Positions 24,924 through 33,456 are shown, counted from the stretch's first letter. The stretch is 34,838 nt of DNA from Oscillatoriophycideae cyanobacterium NC_groundwater_1537_Pr4_S-0.65um_50_18 (GCA_016208305.1 JACQYI010000051.1:1-34838), one strand, 5' to 3'. The notes: a model not told the origin generated them from the letters alone. A program made the numbers and translations.

Positions 24924-26012
24924 TCACACCGCCTGTTTGAGCCATGCTTGACAAGCGCGATCGCCTCCCCGCATCCAGAGCGAGGGCGTAGACATCTGCA
25001 CAGCTCTGCCGTAGGAATGGCTATTGAGGATGCGATTCACCCGATCGCCATCAATGCCCATTCGGATGCCGATGTTCATCAAGTAAGCCTCTGGGTCAAC
25101 CGACAAACTGTAGCCTCTGCTTTGTAGCCAGTTTTGCCAACCCCAAACCTCACGCGCAATGGCAGTAAGGGCATCGGAGCGATCGCCAACGGCAATGCGA
25201 TCGATTTCGTTTAGATAGCTCAATACTCTCTGGCAAACTAATCGCTCAATCTCAATGCCCTTGCCCTGTCCTTGGGAATGCTGTCCTGGCGATCGGGTAA
25301 ACAGGGATGGAGGTGCGACATTGCTTTGGCTGACCTTGCGATAAGGGTAAATGCCAATCTGCTCCAGGCTTTCAATTTCAACCGGAGGAGTGCGGGAGAT
25401 GGAGCGATAAACTCCCACTGTGCCGATCGTCGGAGCTAACACGGCAATCATCCCAGAGCTAATCAATTCACCAACCAGCTTCCCTTGGGGTCTGAAGCTA
25501 AACTTTGAGAATTCTGGCATCTCCTTGAGCTTAACGCCGAGCCTCCAGCCGCCACTTTGAGTGATCTCCATCAAGGTGTTTAATCCAGCGTCTCTGAGAT
25601 AGTCCTGCACGACTTGATGGCATTCTTCAACAGAATTAAAGTTCTTGGCATCGATGTCAATCCACAACGTGTTCTTCCATCCTCCCATTGTGGCGATTCC
25701 AGTGTCAGGATGAGTAAACCAATGCTTCAACTCATCCTCTGTGGGTAGCCGCTTTCGGTAAGGCTTATGGTCAAGTAAGCAGGGCTGCCCCCAGCGAGAA
25801 AGCCAGGATGGATTCTTGCCGCTGAACCTGAGTTTTTTGCCTTTAGGGACTGGAACCAAGGGGGCGATCGGCAAGGCTGGATAGCCCTGCTCCCTCAGCC
25901 AGAGAATCGTTTCGTTGACCTCTGGGTTATGGCTAAAGCGTTCTTTGGAGAGAACCTGTAGCGGGCTAGAAGGGTTTCGAGTGCGATCGATGACTGTTGC
26001 ATTTGCCGTCAT
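24924..26012 (-). CDS. Bifunctional DNA primase/polymerase (Prim-Pol, AEP fold)
   Basis: A 362-aa protein. The N-terminal 200 residues look like a Prim-Pol domain: the W-L-R-E-Q-G-Y-P..P start (residues 38-50), a K-x-P-x-W segment near 66-70, the catalytic acidic motif WIDID (117-121, Asp119 and Asp121), and SGGWR (153-157) where the family has SGG-x-H or R. The C-terminal part is helical, with a GDRSDALTAIAREVWGW segment typical of primase C-terminal domains. Such proteins prime or replicate plasmids and integrative elements. It follows three short genes on the same strand after a 163-base gap. Confidence 0.82.
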   Translation of the reverse strand: MTANATVIDRTRNPSSPLQVLSKERFSHNPEVNETILWLREQGYPALPIAPLVPVPKGKKLRFSGKNPSWLSRWGQPCLLDHKPYRKRLPTEDELKHWFTHPDTGIATMGGWKNTLWIDIDAKNFNSVEECHQVVQDYLRDAGLNTLMEITQSGGWRLGVKLKEMPEFSKFSFRPQGKLVGELISSGMIAVLAPTIGTVGVYRSISRTPPVEIESLEQIGIYPYRKVSQSNVAPPSLFTRSPGQHSQGQGKGIEIERLVCQRVLSYLNEIDRIAVGDRSDALTAIAREVWGWQNWLQSRGYSLSVDPEAYLMNIGIRMGIDGDRVNRILNSHSYGRAVQMSTPSLWMRGGDRACQAWLKQAV

Positions 26013-26021
26013 TTACTAAGT

Positions 26022-26056
26022 TTTTCCAGTGGATGAATGTTCACCCTGCTGGAAAA
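26022..26056. promoter_or_regulatory. Inverted repeat upstream of the primase-polymerase gene
   Basis: TTTTCCAG (26022-26029) and CTGGAAAA (26049-26056) are perfect 8-base inverted arms, starting 10 bases upstream of the Prim-Pol start. They could be an operator or a hairpin in the leader. Confidence 0.35.
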
Positions 26057-26175
26057 GGGAAGGAGGGGTAGGGGTGGAGGCTAAGGATATGAGCCTTTTG
26101 CCTCTCGCAGGGGTTTCAGCTTAGAGCTTTCTCATCCTTCTCCGCGATCGCCACATCCCAACAGACGCTCATTCC

Positions 26176-26442
26176 CTAATCTGTCTGGATTTGCAAGTCC
26201 AACTGATTGGCGATCGCCACCACCACTCCTTTATTCTTCAAATCTCCTAACGCCTTGTAGAAATCTCCCACACTCAACCCCCAGCGATCGCAGAAGTGAT
26301 CCACATCCACTTGGGGATTGAGTTTGCCAGGGTAGTCAATCTGCAAGGCAAAGAACAGGTAGTCGCGGTCACTGGTCAATAGCTTCCGCTGGCGGATGTG
26401 CATCAGCTCATCCCGGTCAAGGCAATAGCCTGTGGATTTCAT
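26176..26442 (-). CDS. Small winged-helix-like protein, possible replication accessory
   Basis: An 88-aa protein. The segment RDYLFFALQIDYPGKLNPQVDVDHFCDRWGLSVGDFYKALGDLKNKGVV (described here by its parts) reads as helix, helix, recognition helix, wing, like the N-terminal winged helix of plasmid or phage replication initiators. It is third in a tight operon (3-base gap to the gene before) and precedes the Prim-Pol gene, which supports a replication-related role. No catalytic motif is visible. Confidence 0.7.
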   Translation of the reverse strand: MKSTGYCLDRDELMHIRQRKLLTSDRDYLFFALQIDYPGKLNPQVDVDHFCDRWGLSVGDFYKALGDLKNKGVVVAIANQLDLQIQTD

Positions 26443-26445
26443 CGT

Positions 26446-26778
26446 TCATACCACCATTGCTGTAAGGATAGACGCAACGCGATCTAGGGGATCTAGCTCG
26501 GAAATAGTCTGCTCTAGGGTGACGATCGCGCCTTCGAGTTTGAGGAGTTGCGACTCTGTTCTAGGGCAATTGCCAGACTGATCATCATCTGCCCAACAAT
26601 GCCGTTCACCCCTTGTGGCTTCATTTGTTTTGGGGCTGATGCGATCGCGATCAGCCTCAATCATCCACTGACCGAGGAGCAGTTCATGCAGCGGTCGTGG
26701 AGTGACCAAAGGCGCAGTCGTTTCTATAATCTCTAGTCCAAACTGATGTTGAACAATCTCAAGTAAAGTCTGGGTCAT
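26446..26778 (-). CDS. Hypothetical protein, replication-operon member
   Basis: A 110-aa protein of unknown family. It starts with an amphipathic helix (MTQTLLEIVQHQFGLEI), has an acidic, polar middle (SPKTNEATRGERHCWADDDQSGNCP) and a C-terminal heptad-like helix (LEGAIVTLEQTISELDPLDRVASIL). It is separated from both neighbours by 3 bases, so translation is probably coupled. No function can be assigned. Confidence 0.65.
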   Translation of the reverse strand: MTQTLLEIVQHQFGLEIIETTAPLVTPRPLHELLLGQWMIEADRDRISPKTNEATRGERHCWADDDQSGNCPRTESQLLKLEGAIVTLEQTISELDPLDRVASILTAMVV

Positions 26779-26781
26779 GGG

Positions 26782-27159
26782 TTAGCCAAAGTCAGAGAAC
26801 ATGGCACCTGGCTGGAAGGAGGGAACGGGGTCAATCTGCTCCAACGTTTGCACCGTGACTGGGGTAATGCGGAGCTGTGCTGACGAGTCGCCATCTATAT
26901 AAGTGCGATCGATCCGCTCTAGCAGGGTTTCAGGGGTGAGGATGCCCAGAGGCAGGTCATTGCAAAAGGCGCGTAGGAGGAAGAAGTTCCACTGCTGCGT
27001 GTGTGTCAGCATATGGGCAGCCACAGCAAGAGTGGAGTCTGCTTCGACGAGGCGGAAACCATTGGACGAGATGCCTTCGTCGTAGAGGCTGGTGATGAGA
27101 AAGAGGGGCATAGATTCTGAGTAGGAGAACTTAGGCAATCCAATAAAATCTTGCTTCAT
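26782..27159 (-). CDS. Hypothetical protein, first gene of a tight three-gene operon
   Basis: A 125-aa protein of unknown family beginning MKQDFIGLPKFSY. It contains strand-like segments (PLFLITSLYDEGISS, FRLVEADSTLAVAAHML) and a hydrophilic C-terminus. No known motif. It heads the genes at 26446 and 26176 with 3-base gaps and lies 80 bases after the NACHT gene on the same strand, so it may be read from the NACHT promoter or its own. Confidence 0.65.
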   Translation of the reverse strand: MKQDFIGLPKFSYSESMPLFLITSLYDEGISSNGFRLVEADSTLAVAAHMLTHTQQWNFFLLRAFCNDLPLGILTPETLLERIDRTYIDGDSSAQLRITPVTVQTLEQIDPVPSFQPGAMFSDFG

Positions 27160-27239
27160 TCAACTACTTTTGCCCTCAAATGGCGAGTAAATCCTGTCAT
27201 CGTGACAATATAGTCCGCTGGCTAGTGGATTGAGCGGGT

Positions 27240-29708
27240 TCAGCAGGTTAATAACTGGGCCTCAATCTGCTGGCGCACGCTGTCACTGACTAGATACGCT
27301 CGGTTGAGACAATGGGCTAGTAAAAAGCAGAAGTTATAGTAATTTTGAGCTACTTCAGGTTCAATAAGAGTCAGACTCTTTATTATTGTTAAGTATTTTT
27401 CTATCTTCAATGTGACATTTTCAATTACCTTCAAGAGATCAGTAGCCCACTTTTCTCCACTTTCCGCCCACCATTGTTCCCACTCTGCCCTATAGGCGTG
27501 GGGGAAATCCAGCATCTCTTCTCTAAATTCATCGGGGAGTCGTAAAAGTAAAACGGCTGGCAAGATAGCCTCAATCATAATTGATCCAGAGCGATTAGCC
27601 AGAGCTTTTCTAAGTTTGCCCCCTAAATCACCCACATCCATCAGAGCGATAGCATTGGACAACAATGGAATCAGGTATATAACCTTTTGCAAATCTTGGT
27701 CTAAAGTGGAATCAAGCCCCATTGTCTTACTTTGAATCAAAGCAGAATAAACCTCACTAGCCTTCCCGCTTTTATGGAGAACGTCAATGGGGGAATCGAA
27801 ATTCAACCTGAAAAGATTAGAGAACAAATAGGCTCGAAGTGCTGATGGTTTATATGACATACATAAAACCTCCGAACTCATTTCATCAACGTAGCAATTA
27901 ACTAAGCGCACAAAAGGTTGTAAGTTTGACGGTACGGCTCTAAAAGAATATTCCAGCATCAATAGAAGCAAGGGATCAGCAGAACTAGGCATTTCAACAC
28001 AATGAAAGAAAACCTCATACCACTCAGGCTTAATTCCGTATTCAACTAGCTCCTGGAACGCCTCTGTCCGAAAAAAGTGTCTGGCTAAAAAATATTCATG
28101 AAAGGATAGATGATTAAATGTGTATATTTCAAAGCCCCTCTGCACCAGAAACCCATGATTCAAGCAAATTCCATTCAAAATACCAGTAATTTGATGCTCG
28201 GAATTTCCTGAACTATCTAATATAATTTGATTTGAACTCAGACATTCTTTAAGTCTCTTTAATATGTAATCCTTGCTCATAAATATCTGATTCTCGATGA
28301 ATGAGATTTTGGCAAGACTCTCTAATAGATAAGAGACATTGCTGATGGATACAGTTGGGGAAATAGGATCGCGTCGAACTCCTTTTCCCTCTATATCCCA
28401 ATCTTGTAGAAAGATGTCAGTGGCACGCCTAAAAATCTCATTTCGGCTTTTAGGTAGATTGCCTGTAGCGCGAAAGATAAGACAGATAAGACCTAACAGC
28501 AAAGGCGTTGCTGCTAGCTCTTTGGTTGGTCTGTTGATGGGTTGCTCTAGAGCTTCTATGAGAGACTGGGCAACACCTGCTTGTGCAGATTCGCCGTAAC
28601 TATTAAACCACTTTATAATGCAGTCGCTCATCTGCTCTCTGTCAAAATCAGCAATCTCGACTTCTTTGAAGTTCTCTCGATAAAATTTATACTGATTGAG
28701 AGCCGATCGACAATTAATAGAGTAGTTATTAGCTGGATACTGCCGGACAAAATCTATGATTTCTTGAACAACTTTTTCAAGCTTTTGGGCTAAAACCTCA
28801 TCAAGCCCATCCATTGCAATGAAGAGCCTGCCCTCTTTCAACAGATTTTCGACATCTGCTCCAATGATTTTAGCGGCTAAAAACTCTGCTTTTATGTAGT
28901 TGAGTAAAGTATTTGACGGAGAATCATCTTGAGCATAGCGATTAAGCTGAATCCAAACAGGTATCTTGCCGGGTAGAAAATTTCCTTGATTACAGGACTC
29001 AAGTAGATACTGCATGAACATTGTTTTCCCAATTCCAGGACTTCCCAAAACAAGTAGTCTGGAATTTTTAGTTGCAATTTCCCATCCTGAAACTTTAGGC
29101 AGTTCTGCTCCACAATTGAAACGGCTTAGTAGATTATCTTGCGGATCAGCTTGAGAGCTTAGGCTAAGATTCGATCGCTTCTGAAGCATTTCCTCCCAAA
29201 CTTTAGCGTGAGTGTAAAGTTGGAGAATGCTTCGGCTTTCAGTCAGTCCAAATACTCTAATCGAGCCATAAGTCTGAGAAAAGTGTGGTTTCCACTGTGC
29301 AGAGATGCGCTTACAGGATTCCTCAAAATCAGGCTTTTCCAGCCTCAAAGCCTGGTCAAACACTGTGGATTCATTCTTATCCTCCGAATATACTCTTCCT
29401 TCAATTCCTTCTGGCTCTTGTCTAAAGTTAAAGGTTTTAATCCTTATTGCTAGTAAGTATTCATCTCGCGCCTGAGGAGTGAGTTCAGGGTGGGAATCTC
29501 TTCTCTCCAACCCTAGCTTTTTCATTAATTTAACGCAATTAGGATACTTAATTAGGTATCTAATCTGATCTTTCTTTGCGTCTAGAATTTGGCTTGCAGG
29601 TGGACTTTTAACCTGTATCCAGTTAGCCAAATCTCTCAAAGTTGTCTTCACCCATAAAACAGGGAGTTGACCCTCTTCAATTTCAATTTTTTTGCGGGTT
29701 CGAGGCAT
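27240..29708 (-). CDS. NACHT-domain NTPase, candidate anti-phage defence protein
   Basis: An 822-aa protein from the ATG at 29708; an in-frame TTG at 29753 would add 15 residues, and neither has a clear ribosome site. The N-terminal 190 residues include the cyanobacterial NACHT-associated pattern GSIRVFGLTESRSILQLYTH. The NACHT domain carries Walker A GSPGIGKT (222-229), a Walker B with the NACHT pattern LFIAMDGLDE (295-304), and the downstream TPLLLGLIC helix. A helical C-terminal sensor region runs to the end, without LRRs or TPRs. NACHT proteins are STAND NTPases; several bacterial ones protect against phage by sensing and triggering cell death or other effectors. No effector domain is recognisable in this one. 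Confidence 0.88.
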   Translation of the reverse strand: MPRTRKKIEIEEGQLPVLWVKTTLRDLANWIQVKSPPASQILDAKKDQIRYLIKYPNCVKLMKKLGLERRDSHPELTPQARDEYLLAIRIKTFNFRQEPEGIEGRVYSEDKNESTVFDQALRLEKPDFEESCKRISAQWKPHFSQTYGSIRVFGLTESRSILQLYTHAKVWEEMLQKRSNLSLSSQADPQDNLLSRFNCGAELPKVSGWEIATKNSRLLVLGSPGIGKTMFMQYLLESCNQGNFLPGKIPVWIQLNRYAQDDSPSNTLLNYIKAEFLAAKIIGADVENLLKEGRLFIAMDGLDEVLAQKLEKVVQEIIDFVRQYPANNYSINCRSALNQYKFYRENFKEVEIADFDREQMSDCIIKWFNSYGESAQAGVAQSLIEALEQPINRPTKELAATPLLLGLICLIFRATGNLPKSRNEIFRRATDIFLQDWDIEGKGVRRDPISPTVSISNVSYLLESLAKISFIENQIFMSKDYILKRLKECLSSNQIILDSSGNSEHQITGILNGICLNHGFLVQRGFEIYTFNHLSFHEYFLARHFFRTEAFQELVEYGIKPEWYEVFFHCVEMPSSADPLLLLMLEYSFRAVPSNLQPFVRLVNCYVDEMSSEVLCMSYKPSALRAYLFSNLFRLNFDSPIDVLHKSGKASEVYSALIQSKTMGLDSTLDQDLQKVIYLIPLLSNAIALMDVGDLGGKLRKALANRSGSIMIEAILPAVLLLRLPDEFREEMLDFPHAYRAEWEQWWAESGEKWATDLLKVIENVTLKIEKYLTIIKSLTLIEPEVAQNYYNFCFLLAHCLNRAYLVSDSVRQQIEAQLLTC

Positions 29709-29860
29709 TTCTTTTGCTAATTCAGAGGCTCCTGATTCAGCAACTTGAATCAACAGTTTTACAAGCTGTACCCGAGTTTCTCAGTCTTTTCCTGGGGCTT
29801 GGTAGGTTTTTTCATTTATAAATCACCTTTGAATTTAGAAAGGCGCAGGACTCATCGAAA

Positions 29861-29930
29861 TTTTTTCACGAAGCTCTAGCCTTAATCCATAAGGGTTTTA
29901 GCTAACTTTTCCAGCTTGAAATTCTGTATC
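29861..29930. repeat. 70-base direct repeat, copy 1
   Basis: Matches 30061-30130 without gaps, about 58 of 70 bases by eye. It contains TTTTTTCACGAAG, then CTAGCCTT...AAGGG...TAGC, which can fold as an interrupted hairpin. It lies about 150 bases upstream of the NACHT start codon. Confidence 0.8.
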
Positions 29931-30060
29931 TAGTTCAGAGTTCCACAATTTAGTCCAGACTCCTACAGGGGTTCTGAAAATCTTTTTTCTCTTGCTGAAT
30001 TTTTTATATTTATTCATTTATTAAGAAAATCTTAAGCCGTAAAGTCATTTAAGGGCTTCA

Positions 30061-30130
30061 TTTTTTCACGAAGGGCTAGCCTTGAGCCATAAGGGTTCTA
30101 GCCAGATCTTCCAAATTGAAATTCTGTATT
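30061..30130. repeat. 70-base direct repeat, copy 2
   Basis: Starts exactly 200 bases after copy 1. It has the clearest dyad: GCTAG-CCTT ... AAGG-GTT-CTAGC. AT-rich sequence surrounds it, and no gene is present between the copies. Confidence 0.8.
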
Positions 30131-30168
30131 TCATTTAGATCTTCACGATTCCCCTAAAATTTCATTTC

Positions 30169-30210
30169 TTTTTCACGAAGCTACTAGCCTCGATATATAA
30201 GGGTTCTAGC
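30169..30210. repeat. Partial third copy of the direct repeat
   Basis: Keeps TTTTTCACGAAG, CTAGCCT and ATAAGGGTTCTAGC in order with a short insertion, then diverges from the 3' half of copies 1 and 2. An inverted pair GTGTCAT/ATGACAC lies further right at 30434-30440 and 30454-30460. Confidence 0.7.
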
Positions 30211-30492
30211 TATTTTTTCTTAGCTAAATTCCTTGAGTCGAACGTGAAAAGTTCAAATTCTGGAGTGTGCAAAGCTAGGTCGAAGTGATTCCACACGGAA
30301 ATCCGAATCGTACCTAGCAGTTCGATCGCATTTCAGGACGGCCTTGTAGCGACTGGCATCCTATCGTTTGTCAACCTTTAGCTTGGAGTAAGGTCTTTGA
30401 TTTTTTACAACACCTACGACCCGATCATTTGGAGTGTCATTTCTCTTGAAACTATGACACCTATGAACAATCCGCTGTATTAGCAGCAAAGA

Positions 30493-30681
30493 GATCTTGA
30501 CTTTGGTGGCTAGGCTGAAATCTTAGCGTAAGTTACTAACGATTACAATCTGAACCTCAAAGCAGGCTTCAGCGCCACAAGTGTTCTGCTACTTCAATTT
30601 TCATGCCGTTATATACCTGAGGATTTTGTCATGGATCTTTTCCTATCTGCTTAAATTGCAGGCGATCGTAGTTAAAACCTC
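30493..30681. repeat. Diverged direct repeat B, copy 1 (non-coding)
   Basis: Shares with 31337-31563, in order: GCTGAAATCTT, GATTACAATCT/GATTGCGATCT, GCCACAAGTG, ATGCCGTTATATA, ATTTTGTCATG and CTGCTT.A.TT.CAGG. No protein frame is kept. It lies upstream of the dead integrase at 31033. Confidence 0.7.
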
Positions 30682-31032
30682 ACAGCGCTGATAACAGGAA
30701 ACACTCAACCTGCTGCGCTGTCATGAGGCAATACTTTTTAGAAGATCAGGCTCCAAGTGTACCTTTCAGTGGAAGTCTCCATTAAGTGTGGGCCATATCC
30801 GATCGCCTAAGCCGTTAACTGTCTACTGACAGCAATATCCTTTAACTCCTACCATTTGTCAGAACTTCTTCCTAGGTTACGCATTTAGTTTTTTTAACCA
30901 ACTGTCTCTGTCGAATGACCGTAATGAAAACGAGTTAGAGGTTTGCCTTCGTCCTATCAAAACAACCAGGAGGTTGAGGATAAGTACCTTAGCAAATTGC
31001 TGACTTGTAAAGTTCACCATTTTACTGTTGTC

Positions 31033-31303
31033 ATGAAGATTTTTCACACCATTTCTAATTTCACTCAAGGTATTGAAGCAGCAAATCTAAAGCTGCGACT
31101 CAACGGCGATCGCGTCAGAATTGAGCAAAAAGGGAGAAGACTGACTCTCAGGGCGACCTTGCCGCCAAAACCTGGAGCCAAGAAAGGTTGGCATCAACAG
31201 CAGTATATTTCGCTATGTCAGTGCTAATCCACGGGGACTGGAGATTGCTTATAAGGAAGCTCGAAAAGTTTCAGTGCTGGCTGAGTATCGTGAGTTTTCT
31301 TAG
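31033..31303 (+). pseudogene. N-terminal remnant of a cyanobacterial-type tyrosine integrase
   Basis: The frame from ATG 31033 includes ANLKLRLNGDRVRIEQKGRRL and RATLPPKPGAKK, the arm-binding N-terminal pattern of cyanobacterial phage-type integrases, followed by HQQQYISL. A frameshift near 31218 moves the continuation (S-A-N-P-R-G-L-E-I-A-Y-K-E-A-R-K) to another frame, which ends at TAG 31301-31303. The core-binding and catalytic domains are absent. It is a dead relative of integrase genes rather than a start of the intact one downstream, whose N-terminus is unlike it. Confidence 0.75.
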
Positions 31304-31336
31304 GAGCCGTATGTAAAGGAGTTACGATTTGGCGAC

Positions 31337-31563
31337 GATCTAATTTGACGGTAGCTAAGCTGAAATCTTGGCTTAAATTCATGATGATTGCGATCTACAT
31401 TTCGAAGCAGATTTTAGAGCCACAAGTGGTCTAGAAGTGTTCCACTACTATAGTTTTTATGCCGTTATATAAGGCGTTATAAGGCGTTATATATCTGCCA
31501 ATTTTGTCATGCCTCAAAAGGCCCTGCCTGCTTGATTTACAGGAATTCGTCATTAAAATCTTG
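31337..31563. repeat. Diverged direct repeat B, copy 2, with GGCGTTATA tandem
   Basis: Second copy of the 30493-30681 repeat, with an internal expansion GTTATATAAGGCGTTATAAGGCGTTATATA around 31464-31493 made of AAGGCGTTAT units. It ends just before the split recombinase genes and so may carry their promoter or a recombination site. Confidence 0.7.
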
Positions 31564-31635
31564 CATCTCTGAGGCTGTAACATTGACCAAAAAATGTTTA
31601 TTGATTGTGCTATAAACTTTAAAGAAAACTTACTT

Positions 31636-32145
31636 ATGAGCTCAGAAGAGATAAAAGTTTATACAGTTTATGATGTTTATAAACTTTACTGTGAACACCT
31701 AAAAAGCGCGAATTTCCATTCAAGTAAAGGTACAATTCCATGTTTGAAAACAGCGCTTCTACGCTACACTCTACCTGGATATAATTTACCCGCTGAGAAG
31801 ATTGACATTGCTCAGATGAAAGAAATTTCAGCACAAAAAATGACCACCCTTCTTGATATTCAAGAAACTGTTTTTAGTAGTCTCGGAGATCAAGTCTCTT
31901 CATCAACTAGGCGCACTTATCGCTCTGTTCTGAAGAAAATGGTGGATTGGTCTCAGCAGCAATTGTGGTGGAAAGAGGCCAGCTCCACTCAAATTAAGCC
32001 ACAAAGATTGAAGAAAAAATCACGAGGCAGTGCTAATAATGTCCGAGTTACTAATCGAGGCAAGCAGGATGCTTATGCTCTGACTGATCAAGAAATTGAA
32101 ATCGCTTCAAGCTTGCAAATAAAATTATCACTAAACCTGGAGTAG
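31636..32145 (+). CDS. Tyrosine recombinase N-terminal part (core-binding-like protein)
   Basis: A 169-aa protein from ATG 31636 (MSSEEIKVYTVYDVYKL); an in-frame ATG at 31594 would add 14 residues. It is helical, with a SAM-like DNA-binding segment SSSTRRTYRSVLKKMVDWSQQ near residues 93-113, and a basic tail. It has no catalytic residues. It ends with TAG at 32143-32145 in the same frame as the catalytic gene that starts 4 bases later. It could be a separate DNA-binding partner or the N-terminal half of one original recombinase. Confidence 0.75.
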   Translation: MSSEEIKVYTVYDVYKLYCEHLKSANFHSSKGTIPCLKTALLRYTLPGYNLPAEKIDIAQMKEISAQKMTTLLDIQETVFSSLGDQVSSSTRRTYRSVLKKMVDWSQQQLWWKEASSTQIKPQRLKKKSRGSANNVRVTNRGKQDAYALTDQEIEIASSLQIKLSLNLE

Positions 32146-32148
32146 ATT

Positions 32149-33387
32149 ATGACTAAGCCTGTACCTTTGAATAGAGAACTCGATGAACTTTTTCGTTTCA
32201 TGGTCGAACCCGATCTCTTTGAATCAAGTGGATCAATTATTAGACCTATTAGTGCTAGAAGTTATATAGAAAGTATAAAAAGGTTTCTCGGCTGGATGTA
32301 TCGATTTCGTGTTCCTACTATTCCACTTGAAGATCTACATTTACAGGTGATTATACCTAGCAGCGGTTTAGTGAATGGGACTCCACAAGATACCAAGGCT
32401 GTGCGGGCTATCTTAAGGGATGTTGTAGCTTACCTAGCATGGCATAGGAGGCGTGGAACAGCGACCAGATCTGTAATACTTTTTGTACAAGCGTGTCTCT
32501 GGGTAGCCAAATTCCTATATGGTGATCAATCGAGCACTCCTATTTTCTTCGAGTCATCCTCTAAGCGGACTATAGGATATCAGGATATTCCTGTAATTGT
32601 AGCTCTGCGAGATCTTTTAGTGGATAAAAATCAAGAAACTAAACTGGAGCCTCCAGTCGCAGACCAATCTAAAAAATGGCTTGATTGGAGAGATTTCCTA
32701 GAGGTAGTTGAGCAACTCGGTCAAAATTGCAGCCCCATCGGTTCAAACGGTTGTAAGCGATCGCCTTCAGCAATTGCAGCAGCCCGGCAGCGATTCTTGA
32801 TTGTTGGACTTTTGTCAGGCTTTCCCGATCGGCAGCGAACCTTCCGCGAACTGTCTGTGGGAAGAACTCTGTTTAACCGAAACGGTATCTGGCAAGTTGA
32901 ACACGAAGCGAAAGACTTGAAAGTAGCAGCTTTTGCCAAAGATGGGAAGCGTGAAGTTGAATTACCATCTTGGTTTTATGGTGAGTTGGAAGCGTGGTTA
33001 TTTGGGTTTGAAGATGAACAGGGCAATTGGCAAGGCTGGATTAGTCCAACCGGGCAACGTTTAGGCTGGCGGGCTGTGTTTAATCCAAACCATGATTTCG
33101 TTTTCAGCCAGAAAAACGGCAAGCCATTCTCTAGATCAACTCTATGCAATTTAGTTCGTTCTGCCGTGTATTCTTTAACAGGTCAGGCTTGCACGCCGCA
33201 TCTGGTAAGGGACATGATCGTCACGTCTTTGATGGAGCGGGGCGTGCCTGAACATGTTATGGAAGCTTTTGCTTATATGATGGCTCATAGCCGTGAAACT
33301 CAGAGAAAATCTTACGATCGCCGTTCTCAGAAGAATAAAATGCGACCCGCAATGGAGATGATGGCTGAGCTTAGGAAGAATCTCTAA
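32149..33387 (+). CDS. Tyrosine recombinase / site-specific integrase, catalytic part
   Basis: A 412-aa protein. Residues about 10-160 form a core-binding domain (ARSYIESIKRFLGWMYRF). The catalytic domain has Arg230 in R-T-F-R-E-L, a lysine-bearing beta-turn (KDLKVAAFAKDGKRE), the HxxR box H351-L-V-R354, a His at 380 (AHSRETQ) and the nucleophile Tyr389 (KSYDRR). The family cuts and rejoins DNA at att sites. GGAG at 32139-32142 is 6 bases before the ATG and overlaps the stop of the preceding gene, so translation is probably coupled. A hairpin terminator follows. Confidence 0.88.
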   Translation: MTKPVPLNRELDELFRFMVEPDLFESSGSIIRPISARSYIESIKRFLGWMYRFRVPTIPLEDLHLQVIIPSSGLVNGTPQDTKAVRAILRDVVAYLAWHRRRGTATRSVILFVQACLWVAKFLYGDQSSTPIFFESSSKRTIGYQDIPVIVALRDLLVDKNQETKLEPPVADQSKKWLDWRDFLEVVEQLGQNCSPIGSNGCKRSPSAIAAARQRFLIVGLLSGFPDRQRTFRELSVGRTLFNRNGIWQVEHEAKDLKVAAFAKDGKREVELPSWFYGELEAWLFGFEDEQGNWQGWISPTGQRLGWRAVFNPNHDFVFSQKNGKPFSRSTLCNLVRSAVYSLTGQACTPHLVRDMIVTSLMERGVPEHVMEAFAYMMAHSRETQRKSYDRRSQKNKMRPAMEMMAELRKNL

Positions 33388-33395
33388 AAATAAGG

Positions 33396-33447
33396 GTATG
33401 CTTAGCCTGAACAGGAAGGTTACCCCACCTGTTCAGGTTAAGCATAC
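33396..33447 (+). terminator. Hairpin terminator of the recombinase operon
   Basis: Arms 33396-33415 and 33428-33447 pair over 20 bases with one G-T-type mismatch around a 12-base loop. It lies 8 bases after the recombinase stop. Confidence 0.75.
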
Positions 33448-33456
33448 TTAAAAATA

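Noticed and set aside
26548-26736. 62-aa + strand frame and similar frames opposite the minus-strand operon
   Set aside because: They are shadows of the tight minus-strand genes, which have coupled spacing and better composition.
29861-30210. CRISPR array
   Set aside because: Only two to three copies, 70 bases long, about 83% identical and spaced 130 and 39 bases apart; no cas genes are nearby.
31464-31493. GGCGTTATA tandem as an attC or iteron array
   Set aside because: Only two to three short units within a duplicated AT-rich block; better read as local slippage in repeat B.
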